Source of the DNA: Neobacillus sp. YX16
GTDB taxonomy: Bacteria; Bacillota; Bacilli; Bacillales; Cytobacillaceae
Assembly (NCBI RefSeq): GCF_030123505.1
Contig: NZ_CP126115.1
Span: 337,501 to 401,500 of the forward strand
Length of the DNA: 64,000 bases
Direction: 5' to 3'
The translations under genes were made by a program, and so were the position numbers. The notes beneath the pieces were generated by a model. The model saw nothing but the letters and a program-made list of their open reading frames with translations. It did not search any database and had not been told where the DNA came from. This document shows, piece after piece, positions 21,818 through 33,641 of the stretch; within the stretch, counting starts at the first letter, position 1, and every line of letters starts with the position of its first letter.

Positions 21818-23560
21818 ATGCTGGAACAACGTTATCGATGGAAAAATAAACATTTACGCATGCATGTATCCGTTTTAGATGGGAAAACTTCACCAACCAC
21901 TTTGTTAAAAAATGCCTTGTATTTAAATCAAACATTTCGCCAGTGGATGCGCGCGAATATTTGGATATATGAAGATCGGATTGTATATGTCGGCGAGAAT
22001 TTGCCGGCAAATTTGGAAAACTGTGAAATCATTGACTGTACAAATGAAATACTTGTTCCAGGATATATTGAGCCACATGCCCATCCTTTTCAATTATATA
22101 ATCCCCATACTCTGGCGGCCTATGCATCCCAGTTCGGAACAACAACCATCATTAATGACAACATGTCCTTGATTATGAATTTGAAGAAAAAGGAAGCGTT
22201 TTCTTTACTGAAGGACTTACGTTCCATCCCAACAACCATGTTTTGGTGGTGCCGGTTTGATCCGCAAACTGAAATTTTAAATGAAGAAGATGTGTTTTCC
22301 CATAGCAATATTAAGTCTTGGTTAGAGCATGACGCAGTTCTCCAAGGCGGCGAGCTGACTGGCTGGCCTAAATTGTTAGACGGCGATGATATGATGCTGC
22401 ATTGGATGCAAGAGACAAAAAGGCTGCATAAAAAGATTGAAGGGCATTTTCCGGGGGCATCGGAGAAAACATTAGCTAAATTGATGTTGTTAGGAGCAGA
22501 TAGTGACCATGAGGCAATGACTGGTGAAGAAGTATATAACCGCTTAATGCAGGGGTATATGGTTTCATTGAGATATTCCTCCATTCGTCCTGATCTGCCA
22601 GATTTACTCGATGATATGAAACGATTAGGAATAGAGGCCTATGATCGGTTAATGTTTAACACAGATGGTTCAACATCCACTTTTTATGAGCAAGGAATCA
22701 ACGATCAGATGATTCGAATTGCCATCGAAAAAGGTGTGCCTGTAATTGATGCCTATAATATGGCCACAGTAAATATTGCTCGTTATTACAACATTGACCA
22801 TCTGCATGGCAATATTGCAACTGGCCGTGTAGCGAATATCAACTTCTTATCAAGTATTGAAAATCCCACACCTCATTCTGTCCTTGCAAAAGGAAAATGG
22901 GTAAAACGTGACGGTCAAGTGATGGACGCGTATCATTCCATTAATTGGGATGAGTATGGGCTTAAGCCAATGGAACTGGACTGGGCATTAAGCGTTGACG
23001 ATTTACAATTTTCCATGCCGTTTGGGATTAAGATGGAGAATTCAGTTATTACCAAACCATATTCCATTGCGATTGATGCCTCAGGAGATGAGTTATCAAC
23101 CGACCACGATGAATGTTTCTTCACGCTGCTAGATCGGAATGGCAAGTGGAGGATTAATACGTTGCTAAAGGGATTTGCAACCAATCTTTCAGCACTCGCT
23201 AGTTCATTTTCTAATACAGGAGACATAATCTTAATTGGAAAAAATAAACGTGATATGCTTGCTGCCTTCGATCGAATGAAGGAATTAGGCGGTGGTATTG
23301 TCATGGTTGAGGAAGAGCAGGTTGTATGCGAAGTACCGTTAAGGCTTAATGGAATTATGTCAAACCTCCCGATTAAGGAATTAATAAACGAAGAAAAGAA
23401 ATTGCTTGTGGAATTAAGAGAGCGCGGATATTCCTTCTCAGATCCGGTTTACAGCTTGTTATTCTTTTCGGCTACTCATTTGCCTTATATTCGAATTACC
23501 CAACAGGGAATGTATGATGTTATGAACAAAACTGTACTCTTTCCGTCGATAATGCGTTAA
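21818..23560 (+). CDS. yerA: Adenine deaminase-like amidohydrolase YerA
   Basis: 580 aa. The amidohydrolase metal site EPHAHPFQLYNP is clear, with NTDGSTSTFYEQG further on and GHFPGASEKTL. The C-terminal ade-like domain is present. Family members deaminate adenine to hypoxanthine, which fits its place behind the purine operon, but the YerA branch differs from the main Ade enzymes, so the substrate is not certain. GGGAGGGG precedes the ATG. Matches the B. subtilis order purD-yerA-yerB. Confidence 0.87.
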   Translation: MLEQRYRWKNKHLRMHVSVLDGKTSPTTLLKNALYLNQTFRQWMRANIWIYEDRIVYVGENLPANLENCEIIDCTNEILVPGYIEPHAHPFQLYNPHTLAAYASQFGTTTIINDNMSLIMNLKKKEAFSLLKDLRSIPTTMFWWCRFDPQTEILNEEDVFSHSNIKSWLEHDAVLQGGELTGWPKLLDGDDMMLHWMQETKRLHKKIEGHFPGASEKTLAKLMLLGADSDHEAMTGEEVYNRLMQGYMVSLRYSSIRPDLPDLLDDMKRLGIEAYDRLMFNTDGSTSTFYEQGINDQMIRIAIEKGVPVIDAYNMATVNIARYYNIDHLHGNIATGRVANINFLSSIENPTPHSVLAKGKWVKRDGQVMDAYHSINWDEYGLKPMELDWALSVDDLQFSMPFGIKMENSVITKPYSIAIDASGDELSTDHDECFFTLLDRNGKWRINTLLKGFATNLSALASSFSNTGDIILIGKNKRDMLAAFDRMKELGGGIVMVEEEQVVCEVPLRLNGIMSNLPIKELINEEKKLLVELRERGYSFSDPVYSLLFFSATHLPYIRITQQGMYDVMNKTVLFPSIMR

Positions 23561-23631
23561 AATGTTAAAGTAATTATTTGGATATTATCGTCAGAATTCT
23601 TTTAGAAAAGAGATAGGAGTGTTTTTGGAAA

Positions 23632-24678
23632 ATGAAGAAATGGGCTGTTGCAGCAACAGCAGCTCTTTTACTGCTCTCTGGGTGCAGCGATAAAGAAAAG
23701 GTGAATGGACCTAAGGAGCCGGTAAAAGAAGTTGAGGATGTAGTACAAGAAGAGGTAGAAAAGGATTTACCTTATCACTATCCATTAACTGGTGTGGGTT
23801 CAGAGACTAAGACCGATGGCAGAGCAGTCGCAGTTATGATTAATAATCATCCAGAAGCAAGGCCGCAAACAGGTTTAAATAAGGCAGACATCGTCTATGA
23901 GCTTCTTGCAGAAGGAGATATTACTCGTTTTCTAGCTGTTTTTCAAAGTGAAAAGCCGGAGAACATTGGTCCAGTAAGGAGTGCAAGGGATTACTATATG
24001 GAGATTGCAAAAGGGCTGGATGCTTTATATATCACTCATGGATCGAGCATGGAAGCAGAGCAAATGATGAGGCAAGGGTATATCGATCATATTGATGGGA
24101 TGATTTATGATGGCACATTGTTTAAAAGGGCCAGCTATCGAAGAGCGCCCCATAATTCCTATATCACGTATGAAAATATCTTAAAAGGTTCGAAACAATT
24201 GAACTACTCGATGAATCAGACGCCGCCTCCCTTTACTTTTCTAAAAGAAGAAGAAAAGAAAACTGTAACTGGGAACGAAGCAAATGTAATAAAAATTACT
24301 TATTCTGCTGGCGGAATATCCAATTCCAATTATGTGTTTGATGCCGCCACTGGTAAATACAAGCGTTTCTCAGATGGAGAGCAAACCATTGATTTAGATA
24401 CAAAAGAACCGATCCTACTAGTTAATCTGTTTATCGTTGAGGCTAATCATCAAATTGAGGATGAAGTCGGTCATAAGTCTATTGATTTAGAATCTGGCGG
24501 AAATGGTTACTTGTTCCAAATGGGCAAGGTAATGGAAGTGGAATGGAAAAATGATAACGGTCTAATCGTTCCTGTGAGAAATGGTGAAGTTGTTCCGTTT
24601 GTACAAGGGAAAACGTGGGTCAGCGTTGTTCCAACAAATCCTGGCCTGCAATCAAGTGTTTCAATTAATGCAAAATAA
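23632..24678 (+). CDS. yerB: DUF3048 lipoprotein YerB
   Basis: 348 aa. Signal peptide with lipobox LLLSGC places it outside the membrane as a lipoprotein. Residues about 55-200 hold the first DUF3048 domain (RPQTGLNKADIVYELLAEGDITRF, IGPVRSARDYY), and about 220-345 the second. The biochemical role is unknown to me. It is followed 28 bp later by yerC, so the two are likely co-transcribed. Confidence 0.9.
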   Translation: MKKWAVAATAALLLLSGCSDKEKVNGPKEPVKEVEDVVQEEVEKDLPYHYPLTGVGSETKTDGRAVAVMINNHPEARPQTGLNKADIVYELLAEGDITRFLAVFQSEKPENIGPVRSARDYYMEIAKGLDALYITHGSSMEAEQMMRQGYIDHIDGMIYDGTLFKRASYRRAPHNSYITYENILKGSKQLNYSMNQTPPPFTFLKEEEKKTVTGNEANVIKITYSAGGISNSNYVFDAATGKYKRFSDGEQTIDLDTKEPILLVNLFIVEANHQIEDEVGHKSIDLESGGNGYLFQMGKVMEVEWKNDNGLIVPVRNGEVVPFVQGKTWVSVVPTNPGLQSSVSINAK

Positions 24679-24705
24679 TACTTTATGAATTAAGGGGTAA
24701 AACAT

Positions 24706-25017
24706 ATGCAAATAAATAAATTACGTGGAAAAGAGCTTGATCAGTTATTCCAAGCTGTTCTTTCCTTGAAGGATCTTGAAGAATGCTATGCCTTTTTTGA
24801 TGACTTATGCACTATTAATGAAATTCAATCATTAGCACAACGTTTAGATGTTGCTAGAATGCTTCGTGAGGGAAACACCTATCATAAAATTGAGACCGAA
24901 ACTGGTGCAAGCACGGCAACAATCTCACGAGTAAAACGCTGCTTGAATTTTGGGAATGATACCTATGAAATGGTATTAGAGCGAATTAAAACAGAAGAAA
25001 CAACTGAAGAAAAATAA
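24706..25017 (+). CDS. yerC: TrpR-like DNA-binding protein YerC
   Basis: 103 aa. A helix-turn-helix of the TrpR/YerC-YecD class: NEIQSLAQRLDVARML followed by TYHKIETETGASTATISRVKRCL. It is a cytoplasmic DNA-binding protein whose regulon is not known to me. It is the last gene before a strong terminator. Confidence 0.92.
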   Translation: MQINKLRGKELDQLFQAVLSLKDLEECYAFFDDLCTINEIQSLAQRLDVARMLREGNTYHKIETETGASTATISRVKRCLNFGNDTYEMVLERIKTEETTEEK

Positions 25018-25021
25018 ACGA

Positions 25022-25051
25022 AACCGAAGACATAGCTCTTCGGTTTTTTTT
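25022..25051 (+). terminator. Terminator after yerC
   Basis: AACCGAAGA and TCTTCGGTT form a perfect 9-bp stem followed by eight T. Confidence 0.94.
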
Positions 25052-25053
25052 AT

Positions 25054-25196
25054 CTAGCTCCAGCGCCTAGGGGCTCGGGATCATAAGCCAATCTGTCAAG
25101 AAGGTTAAAGAGCAACCTTCTAGCCAGCTCGTCTTATGCCTGTCGCCCCGAGGAAAAAATGAACTGCTTTTTTCCCTGTTCAAGGCGCTTCCGCTT
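25054..25196 (-). repeat. Structured intergenic repeat, long form (143 bp)
   Basis: Its ends CTAGCTCCAGCGCCTAGGGG and CAAGGCGCTTCCGCTT are the reverse complement of the ends of the 46091-46167 element. The middle carries about 70 extra bases with its own hairpin (GAAGGTT/AACCTTC). It starts 3 bp after the yerC terminator. It looks like a small non-coding dispersed repeat rather than a gene. Confidence 0.8.
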
Positions 25197-25259
25197 TTTA
25201 TTTTGGTTAAAGTTTCTATTATTTGAATTAGTGTTTTCTTTTTTTATCGAATGTGCTAA

Positions 25260-25268
25260 TGCTATAAT
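25260..25268 (+). promoter_or_regulatory. Extended -10 promoter of pcrB
   Basis: TGC-TATAAT is an extended -10. The -35 region is only a T-run, and the ATG lies 34 bp on. Confidence 0.55.
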
Positions 25269-25301
25269 GGTTTAATGTAGGATGAATGGGAGGATCTTGG
25301 G

Positions 25302-25985
25302 ATGTATGATTTTCGCGAGTGGCGCCATGTGTTTAAACTCGATCCAAATAAAGAGATAACGGATGATAGGTTAGAAAAAATATGCGAATCCGGAACAGAC
25401 GCAGTTATTGTTGGAGGAAGTGATGGGGTAACCCTGGAAAAGGTTCTTGATCTTATGGCTCGAATTCGCCGCTATACTGTTCCTTGTGTCCTCGAAGTTT
25501 CAAGTATTGATATCGTTACCCCTGGCTTTGACCTTTATTTTATTCCGACAATTTTAAATAGCAATGATCCTAAGTGGATAACCGGACTTCACCATAAGGC
25601 AGTAAAAGAATTTGGTGAAATTATGGATTGGGAAGAGATCGTCATGGAAGGCTACTGCATATTGAATGAAGAATGCAAGGCAGCTAAACTGACGTCAGCC
25701 ATTACGGAAGCCTCAACCGAAGAAGTAAAGGCGTATGCCATGATGGCGGAGAAAATGTTTCATTTGCCAATCTTTTATCTTGAATATAGCGGTAAATATG
25801 GTGACCCTCAATTAGTTTCGGAAGTTAAAAAGGTACTTGAGGAAACAGTACTATTGTATGGCGGGGGAATTTCATCCGTTGAGCAAGCCGTTGAAATGGC
25901 CAAGCATGCAGATGTCATTGTGGTAGGAAACGCCATTTATGATCATTTTGAACAGGCGTTAGCAACAGTAAAAAGTGTACGGTGA
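25302..25985 (+). CDS. pcrB: Heptaprenylglyceryl phosphate synthase PcrB
   Basis: 227 aa TIM-barrel protein. [12 protein letters not shown] near the start, EYSGKYGDP and the phosphate-binding LYGGGISS and VVGNAIYD loops are typical. The Bacillus enzyme joins heptaprenyl diphosphate to glycerol-1-phosphate to make an archaea-type ether lipid. GGGAGG precedes the ATG. It heads the pcrB-pcrA-ligA-yerH run, as in B. subtilis. Confidence 0.95.
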   Translation: MYDFREWRHVFKLDPNKEITDDRLEKICESGTDAVIVGGSDGVTLEKVLDLMARIRRYTVPCVLEVSSIDIVTPGFDLYFIPTILNSNDPKWITGLHHKAVKEFGEIMDWEEIVMEGYCILNEECKAAKLTSAITEASTEEVKAYAMMAEKMFHLPIFYLEYSGKYGDPQLVSEVKKVLEETVLLYGGGISSVEQAVEMAKHADVIVVGNAIYDHFEQALATVKSVR

Positions 25986-26050
25986 AAATTTGCTTAATTG
26001 GGTATAAAGAGTTAAAATAAGAACAAATGTTTGGTATGGTGGTGAAGGAA

Positions 26051-28312
26051 TTGCAATACTTATCAGAAAAGCTTTTAAATGGGTTAAACCCAGAACAACA
26101 AAGTGCAGTAAAAGCAACGGACGGTCCGCTTTTACTAATGGCAGGTGCAGGAAGTGGAAAAACGAGAGTACTAACACACCGTATAGCCTATTTAATCGTT
26201 GAGAAACGTGTAAATCCTTATAACATATTAGCGATTACCTTTACAAATAAAGCAGCTCGCGAAATGAGAGAGCGTATCAGGAAAATGATGGGCGGTGCAG
26301 CCGAAGAAATTTGGATATCTACTTTCCACTCTATGTGTGTAAGAATACTGCGCAGGGACATTGACCGAATGGGCTTTAGCCGAAACTTTACGATTTTAGA
26401 TACTGGTGATCAGCAATCAGTCGTTAAAGGAATTCTTAAGGATAAAAACCTTGATCCGAAAAAAAATGACCCACGGGCAATTTTAGGGGCTATCAGCTCA
26501 GCGAAAAATGAATTGATTGGTCCGGAAGAGTATGCAAAAACTGCTGGGGGTTATTTTGAACAAACCGTCAGTGATGTTTTCACAGAATATCAGAAACGGT
26601 TACGGAAAAATCAAGCTCTCGATTTTGATGACTTGATTATGATGACGATTCAGCTATTTCAGCGTGTACCGGAAGTACTTGAATATTATCAACGGAAATT
26701 TCAATACATTCATGTGGATGAGTATCAGGATACAAACCGAGCACAGTATATGCTGGTCAAATTTCTCGCAAACCGTTTTAAGAATCTATGCGTTGTCGGG
26801 GATTCTGATCAGTCGATTTACCGCTGGCGGGGTGCAGATATTGCCAATATCCTCTCGTTTGAGAAGGATTATCCGAATGCTGCGGTAATTCTCTTAGAGC
26901 AAAACTATCGTTCCACAAAGAGAATTCTATTAGCTGCAAATAAAGTCATCGAAAATAATGCAACACGTAAAGCGAAGAACCTTTGGACAGAAAACCCAGA
27001 GGGAAACAAACTGGTTTACTATCGTGCAGATAGTGAACAAGGTGAAGCACAGTTTGTTGCAGGGAAAATCAAAGAATTAACAAAGGGCGGCAAGTACAAG
27101 AATTCAGACGTCGCCATCCTTTACCGGACTAACGCTCAATCCCGTGTAATGGAGGAAGTGCTGTTAAAGTCAAATATTGAATACAGCATTGTCGGCGGAA
27201 CGAAGTTCTATGACAGAAAAGAAATCAAGGACATGCTTGCTTATTTGAGGCTTATTTCTAATCCTGATGATGACATCAGCTTACAGCGTATTATTAACGT
27301 GCCAAAACGCGGTATTGGGTCTAGCTCAGTAGATAAAATGGCTGACTTTGCTGCCATGCATGATATTTCTATTTTTCAGGCGCTCGACTCTGTTGAGTTA
27401 CTAGGATTAAGTCCAAAGATTACTAAGGGCGCTAGAGAATTTAGAGATTTAGTTAAAAACTATACTCAAATGCAAGAGTTTTTATCTGTAACGGAACTGG
27501 TAGAGGATATTTTAGATAAGTCCGGTTACCGTGAAATGCTAAAGGCAGAGAAATCAATCGAAGCCCAAAGCAGGCTCGAGAACTTAGATGAATTATTATC
27601 TGTTACGAAGAACTTTGAAGATGCGAGTGAAGATAAGAGCTTAGTTGCTTTCTTAACGGATTTAGCACTAGTCGCCGATATTGATTCGTTAGATGATGAC
27701 GGTGAAAAAACAGATTCCATTACTCTTATGACCTTGCATTCTGCAAAAGGGCTAGAATTTCCAGTCGTCTTTTTAATTGGATTGGAAGAAGGAGTTTTCC
27801 CTCACAGTCGTTCATTAATGGAAGAAGCAGAAATGGAAGAAGAGCGACGCTTGGCATACGTAGGCATTACTCGAGCGGAGCAAACTCTTTTCATCACAAA
27901 TGCTCAGATGAGAACGTTGTACGGACGTACTAGCATGAATCCTGCATCCCGGTTTATCAGTGAAATACCGGAGGACCTTTTAGAAGGTGTGGAAAAAGAG
28001 GAGAAACGGGTGAATACTCCTTTCGGATCTAGAGGGACTTCTTTTGGAAGAAGCACATCTGGAACGACAGGAACCTCCATCGGAACACCGGTAACTAGAA
28101 AACCAGTCATGAGGCCTTTAGCTGCATCTACTGGCGGAGATACCGTCGGCTGGAGGGTCGGCGATAAAGCTGAACATGGTAAATGGGGCATTGGAACAGT
28201 GGTAAGTGTTAAAGGAGAAGGCGAAGGAACAGAGCTGGACATTGCCTTCCCAAGCCCAACCGGTATAAAGAGACTGCTTGCAAAGTTCGCTCCCATTACA
28301 AAAAAAGTATAG
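26051..28312 (+). CDS. pcrA: ATP-dependent DNA helicase PcrA
   Basis: 753 aa from TTG 26051, giving [17 protein letters not shown], close to the family N-terminus. GGTGGTG ends 6 nt upstream. ATG 26027 is possible but has no good ribosome site. UvrD/SF1 motifs: Walker [36 protein letters not shown] and [15 protein letters not shown] motif VI. The C-terminal KWGIGTVVS segment is the RNA-polymerase-binding Tudor-like region. It unwinds DNA 3' to 5' in repair and replication-conflict resolution. Confidence 0.96.
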   Translation: MQYLSEKLLNGLNPEQQSAVKATDGPLLLMAGAGSGKTRVLTHRIAYLIVEKRVNPYNILAITFTNKAAREMRERIRKMMGGAAEEIWISTFHSMCVRILRRDIDRMGFSRNFTILDTGDQQSVVKGILKDKNLDPKKNDPRAILGAISSAKNELIGPEEYAKTAGGYFEQTVSDVFTEYQKRLRKNQALDFDDLIMMTIQLFQRVPEVLEYYQRKFQYIHVDEYQDTNRAQYMLVKFLANRFKNLCVVGDSDQSIYRWRGADIANILSFEKDYPNAAVILLEQNYRSTKRILLAANKVIENNATRKAKNLWTENPEGNKLVYYRADSEQGEAQFVAGKIKELTKGGKYKNSDVAILYRTNAQSRVMEEVLLKSNIEYSIVGGTKFYDRKEIKDMLAYLRLISNPDDDISLQRIINVPKRGIGSSSVDKMADFAAMHDISIFQALDSVELLGLSPKITKGAREFRDLVKNYTQMQEFLSVTELVEDILDKSGYREMLKAEKSIEAQSRLENLDELLSVTKNFEDASEDKSLVAFLTDLALVADIDSLDDDGEKTDSITLMTLHSAKGLEFPVVFLIGLEEGVFPHSRSLMEEAEMEEERRLAYVGITRAEQTLFITNAQMRTLYGRTSMNPASRFISEIPEDLLEGVEKEEKRVNTPFGSRGTSFGRSTSGTTGTSIGTPVTRKPVMRPLAASTGGDTVGWRVGDKAEHGKWGIGTVVSVKGEGEGTELDIAFPSPTGIKRLLAKFAPITKKV

Positions 28313-28316
28313 AAAA

Positions 28317-28346
28317 AAGCGTAAACCCATAGGCGCTGAAGCTAGA
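28317..28346 (+). repeat. Relic of the structured intergenic repeat
   Basis: AAGCG followed by CCCATAGGCGCTGAAGCTAGAC resembles only the two ends of the 46091-46167 element, with the centre missing. It lies between pcrA and ligA. Confidence 0.6.
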
Positions 28347-28386
28347 CAAAAAGAATTGCCCCTGCTATGGGGCTATTCTCGTATAA

Positions 28387-30417
<2,031 letters not shown>

Positions 30418-30430
30418 GAGGTGTATCGAT

Positions 30431-31597
30431 GTGAGAAAACTCTCATTGCTCGCTCTTTCCCTTGTCATTCTTCTCAGTGGATGCGCACCAAACTTTCAAA
30501 AGCAGGAGAATGTTGTGCAAACAAAGGAAGAAGCGGAAGAGAAAGCAATTATTCCGAAATATAATATTTCCGACAATTATTATCGGACGATTTTACCGTT
30601 CGAGCCTGGGGAAGCACGCGGATTAATAGTTGGAAATATTAATACTAGATATGACATTAATGAATTTGAAACAGGTTTGATGAGGATTGCGCAGCATCAA
30701 TTTGACCCTAAAACCTATTTATTCCGTGAAGGACAGGAATTAAAGCGGAACACTGTGAGATTATGGTTGAATCGTAAATTTACGGCGGCACAATTAAGTG
30801 AAGAAGGTTTAAAGGAAGATCAAAATATTGGATTAAACCCGCTTTTGGAAGACGGCGCAGATTTTCAGGAAGGAAATAGTAATAATCCTATCTACTTAGC
30901 CCACATCTTAGAACAAGATTACCTCATCAAAGGAGAAGATGATACAGTCAAATTGGGGGGTGTCGTTATTGGACTAGCACTAAATTCCGTCCATTATTTT
31001 CGTACTGCAGTAGGTGAACCTTACTTTGAGAGGGAGATTGACTTTGCCGAAATGGAACGGGAAGGGAAAAAGATAGCCGAAGAAGTCCTTAAACGTCTCC
31101 GAGCAACGAAAAATTTGAAGGATGTTCCGATTACCATTGCTCTATTCGAGCAACAGAGCAGATCTTCTGTTGTACCCGGCACTTTTTTCACCTATGCCAA
31201 TGTTGATAAAGGAAGCTCAACCATTAATGCTTGGGAGCCTGTTTCTGAAAAGTATTTCTTATTTCCATCAACTGAAGCTCAAGAGGCGCACCGTGATGAT
31301 GTAACAGCTTTTTTAAACTTTAAGCAGGATGTTGAGGAATATTTTCCAAACTTTAACGGTGTTATTGGCCGGGCCTTCTATATTGGAGATCAATTTACTG
31401 ATTTAGATATTACGATTCCGATCCAGTTTTATGGAAAATCAGAGGCCATTGGGTTTACTCAATATGTAACGGGTCTTGTCCTCGAGCATTTTCCAAATTA
31501 TATATCCGTTTCGGTAAGTGTAACGAGTGTTGACGGGCCAGAGGCACTAATTGTCCGCAAGGCAAACGAAGCCGAACCATTTGTGCATATTTACTAA
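30431..31597 (+). CDS. camS: CamS-family sex pheromone lipoprotein (YerH)
   Basis: 388 aa from GTG 30431, 14 bp after ligA. Signal peptide with lipobox VILLSGC. The rest is a CamS domain (EPGEARGLIVGNINTRYDINEFETGLMRIAQHQFDP near the start). In Staphylococcus, the cleaved signal peptide of CamS is a conjugation pheromone; here the signal region reads LLALSLVILLSG, and no pheromone role is claimed. The B. subtilis counterpart is yerH, in the same position. Confidence 0.92.
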   Translation: MRKLSLLALSLVILLSGCAPNFQKQENVVQTKEEAEEKAIIPKYNISDNYYRTILPFEPGEARGLIVGNINTRYDINEFETGLMRIAQHQFDPKTYLFREGQELKRNTVRLWLNRKFTAAQLSEEGLKEDQNIGLNPLLEDGADFQEGNSNNPIYLAHILEQDYLIKGEDDTVKLGGVVIGLALNSVHYFRTAVGEPYFEREIDFAEMEREGKKIAEEVLKRLRATKNLKDVPITIALFEQQSRSSVVPGTFFTYANVDKGSSTINAWEPVSEKYFLFPSTEAQEAHRDDVTAFLNFKQDVEEYFPNFNGVIGRAFYIGDQFTDLDITIPIQFYGKSEAIGFTQYVTGLVLEHFPNYISVSVSVTSVDGPEALIVRKANEAEPFVHIY

Positions 31598-31624
31598 CCT
31601 GACTTATTGGTCAGGTCTTTTTTT
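31597..31624 (+). terminator. Terminator after camS
   Basis: ACCTGAC and GTCAGGT pair around a six-base loop, followed by CTTTTTTTT. It starts at the stop codon. Confidence 0.92.
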
Positions 31625-31644
31625 ACCAAAATATGCTCTTTAAG

Positions 31645-31682
31645 GCTATCCATTGATAGCTATAAAAGAAACATGTTAGAAT
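31645..31682 (+). promoter_or_regulatory. rocA promoter with inverted repeat
   Basis: TTGATA (31653-31658) and TAGAAT (31677-31682) are 18 bp apart. GCTATC-CATT-GATAGC (31645-31660) is a perfect 6-4-6 inverted repeat covering the -35, which could be an operator or chance. Confidence 0.5.
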
Positions 31683-31725
31683 GTACAAGGATGTTATGTT
31701 TTTTAATACATAGGAGGTTTTAGAT

Positions 31726-33273
31726 ATGGTGCAACCTTATAAGCATGAACCATTCACAGATTTTACAAATGAAGAAAACCGTCAAGCATATTTAAACGGT
31801 TTAAAGACAGTTGAGAGTTACTTAGGCAAAGATTACCCGCTTGTAATCGGCGGCGAAAGAATCACAACTGAAGATAAAATCGTTTCTTATAATCCATCTA
31901 ATCATAAAGAGGTAATTGGCAGCGTATCCAAAGCTAGCAGGGATCATGCGGAACAAGCCATGCAGGCTGCAGTTGAGGCGTTCAAAACTTGGAAAAAAGT
32001 GAAAGCTGAAGTACGTGCGGACGTATTATTCAAAGCAGCGACCATTATTCGCCGCCGTAAGCATGAGTTTTCTGCTCTTTTAACAAAAGAAGCAGGTAAG
32101 CCATGGAGAGAAGCGGATGCTGATACAGCGGAAGCGATTGACTTCCTTGAATATTACGGCCGCCAAATGCTGGCACTTAAAGATGGCGTTCCAGTAAATA
32201 GCCGTCCTAACGAGTTTAACCGTTACAACTACATTCCACTAGGTGTTGGAATCATCATTTCACCTTGGAACTTCCCATTAGCAATTATGGCTGGTACAAC
32301 AGTTGCAGCGATTGTTTCTGGAAATACGGTTCTACTTAAACCTGCTTCCACGACTCCTGTTGTTGCAGCGAAATTCGTTGAAGTCATGGAAGAAGCAGGT
32401 CTTCCTAAAGGCGTATTAAACTTCGTACCAGGAAGCGGTGCTGAAGTGGGTGACTACCTAGTAGACCATAAAGATACTCGTTTCATCAGCTTCACTGGTT
32501 CACGTGATGTCGGACTTCGTATTTTCGAACGTTCTTCAAAAGTAAACCAAGGACAAGTTTGGATGAAGCGCTTAATTGCTGAAATGGGCGGAAAAGATAC
32601 CATCGTGGTTGACTCAGAAGCAGACCTTGAGCTTGCTGCACAATCAATCGTGGCAGGAGCATTTGGTTTCTCTGGTCAAAAATGTTCAGCATGCTCTCGT
32701 GCCGTTATCGTTGAGGATGTTTATGATAACGTATTGAACCGTGTTGTTGAATTAACGAAGGAATTAACAGTAGGTGACCCAACTGAGCAAGGAACATTTA
32801 TGGGTCCTGTTAATGACAACAATGCTTTCAAGAAAATCATGGAATATGTAGAAATCGGCAAGCAAGAAGGTAAGCTAATGACTGGCGGCGAAGGTGACAA
32901 TTCTAAAGGTTACTTTATACAACCAACAGTAATTGCCGATCTTGCTCCAGATGCACGAATCATGCAGGAAGAAATCTTCGGCCCAGTGGTCGGTTTCACG
33001 AAAGCGAAGGATTTCACGGAAGCAATTGAAATTGCAAACAATACTGAGTATGGCTTAACAGGTGCCGTTATCACGACTAATCGTGAGCACCTAGAGCAGG
33101 CTCGTGAAGACTTCCATGTTGGTAACCTATATTTCAACCGTTCATGTACAGGTGCGATTGTTGGATATCAGCCATTCGGCGGCTTCAACATGTCTGGAAC
33201 TGACTCCAAAGCAGGCGGTCCTGACTACTTATTGCTTCATATGCAAGCTAAGACTACATCTGAAATGTATTAA
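31726..33273 (+). CDS. rocA: L-glutamate gamma-semialdehyde dehydrogenase (P5C dehydrogenase)
   Basis: 515 aa aldehyde dehydrogenase. The cofactor loop FTGSRDVG, general base Glu in [11 protein letters not shown] and catalytic Cys in [10 protein letters not shown] are present. Length and the C-terminal [13 protein letters not shown] stretch fit the RocA/PruA group. It oxidises glutamate semialdehyde from proline or arginine breakdown to glutamate using NAD. AGGAGG lies upstream. Single-gene unit between two terminators. An OpuE/PutP proline importer lies 16 kb away. Confidence 0.93.
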   Translation: MVQPYKHEPFTDFTNEENRQAYLNGLKTVESYLGKDYPLVIGGERITTEDKIVSYNPSNHKEVIGSVSKASRDHAEQAMQAAVEAFKTWKKVKAEVRADVLFKAATIIRRRKHEFSALLTKEAGKPWREADADTAEAIDFLEYYGRQMLALKDGVPVNSRPNEFNRYNYIPLGVGIIISPWNFPLAIMAGTTVAAIVSGNTVLLKPASTTPVVAAKFVEVMEEAGLPKGVLNFVPGSGAEVGDYLVDHKDTRFISFTGSRDVGLRIFERSSKVNQGQVWMKRLIAEMGGKDTIVVDSEADLELAAQSIVAGAFGFSGQKCSACSRAVIVEDVYDNVLNRVVELTKELTVGDPTEQGTFMGPVNDNNAFKKIMEYVEIGKQEGKLMTGGEGDNSKGYFIQPTVIADLAPDARIMQEEIFGPVVGFTKAKDFTEAIEIANNTEYGLTGAVITTNREHLEQAREDFHVGNLYFNRSCTGAIVGYQPFGGFNMSGTDSKAGGPDYLLLHMQAKTTSEMY

Positions 33274-33285
33274 TATCCAATTTTT

Positions 33286-33317
33286 AAAGCCCAATTCATA
33301 TGAGTTGGGCTTTTTAA
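33286..33317 (+). terminator. Terminator after rocA
   Basis: AAAGCCCAA and TTGGGCTTT form a 9-bp stem, followed by TTTT. Confidence 0.92.
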
Positions 33318-33346
33318 TTTATGATTTATGGAAAATAATGTCTAAT

Positions 33347-33470
33347 GGTCCATAACCCCTTGAAAATAGTCCAAAACTATAAAAAAAAAGTCCATAACTC
33401 ACTGAAAATAGTCCAAAACCCCACAGAAAAAGTCCATAATCCCACAAAAATAGTCCATAACTTTTTCCCC
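33347..33470 (-). repeat. 21-bp tandem array (six units)
   Basis: GTCCAWAA boxes begin at 33348, 33369, 33390, 33411, 33432 and 33453, an exact 21-bp period. The other half of each unit is A-rich and variable. The array begins about 30 bp after the rocA terminator. A frame stays open across it on the minus strand only because 21 is a multiple of three. The 33274-33641 gap holds the terminator, this array and the nirB control region. Confidence 0.93.
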
Positions 33471-33501
33471 CTTCAAATTTCGTATTGATATTTGACAATA
33501 A

Positions 33502-33517
33502 TGTGAAATGATTCACA
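33502..33517. promoter_or_regulatory. FNR-type box, upstream
   Basis: TGTGA-AATGAT-TCACA matches the Fnr/CRP consensus TGTGA-N6-TCACA exactly. Its centre is 30 bp upstream of the second box. Confidence 0.75.
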
Positions 33518-33531
33518 ATCTAACGTTGAGT

Positions 33532-33547
33532 TGTGAAGTACGTCACA
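33532..33547. promoter_or_regulatory. FNR-type box, promoter-proximal
   Basis: TGTGA-AGTACG-TCACA is a second exact match. Its centre lies 32 bp before the centre of the -10 candidate TACAAT (33569-33574). If transcription starts near 33581, the box is centred at -41.5, the class II activator position. There is no usable -35. Confidence 0.78.
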
Positions 33548-33641
33548 ATCAATCAGCTCCTCAGCATTTACAATGTTTTTATAGATGAAAACATAATTAA
33601 CGTAAATTCATAGATAAACCACTATAAAGGAGCGAATCCAC

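Noticed and set aside
33319..33516. 65-codon minus-strand frame with seven-residue repeats
   Set aside because: It is a by-product of the 21-bp tandem array, whose unit is a multiple of three; there is no ribosome site.
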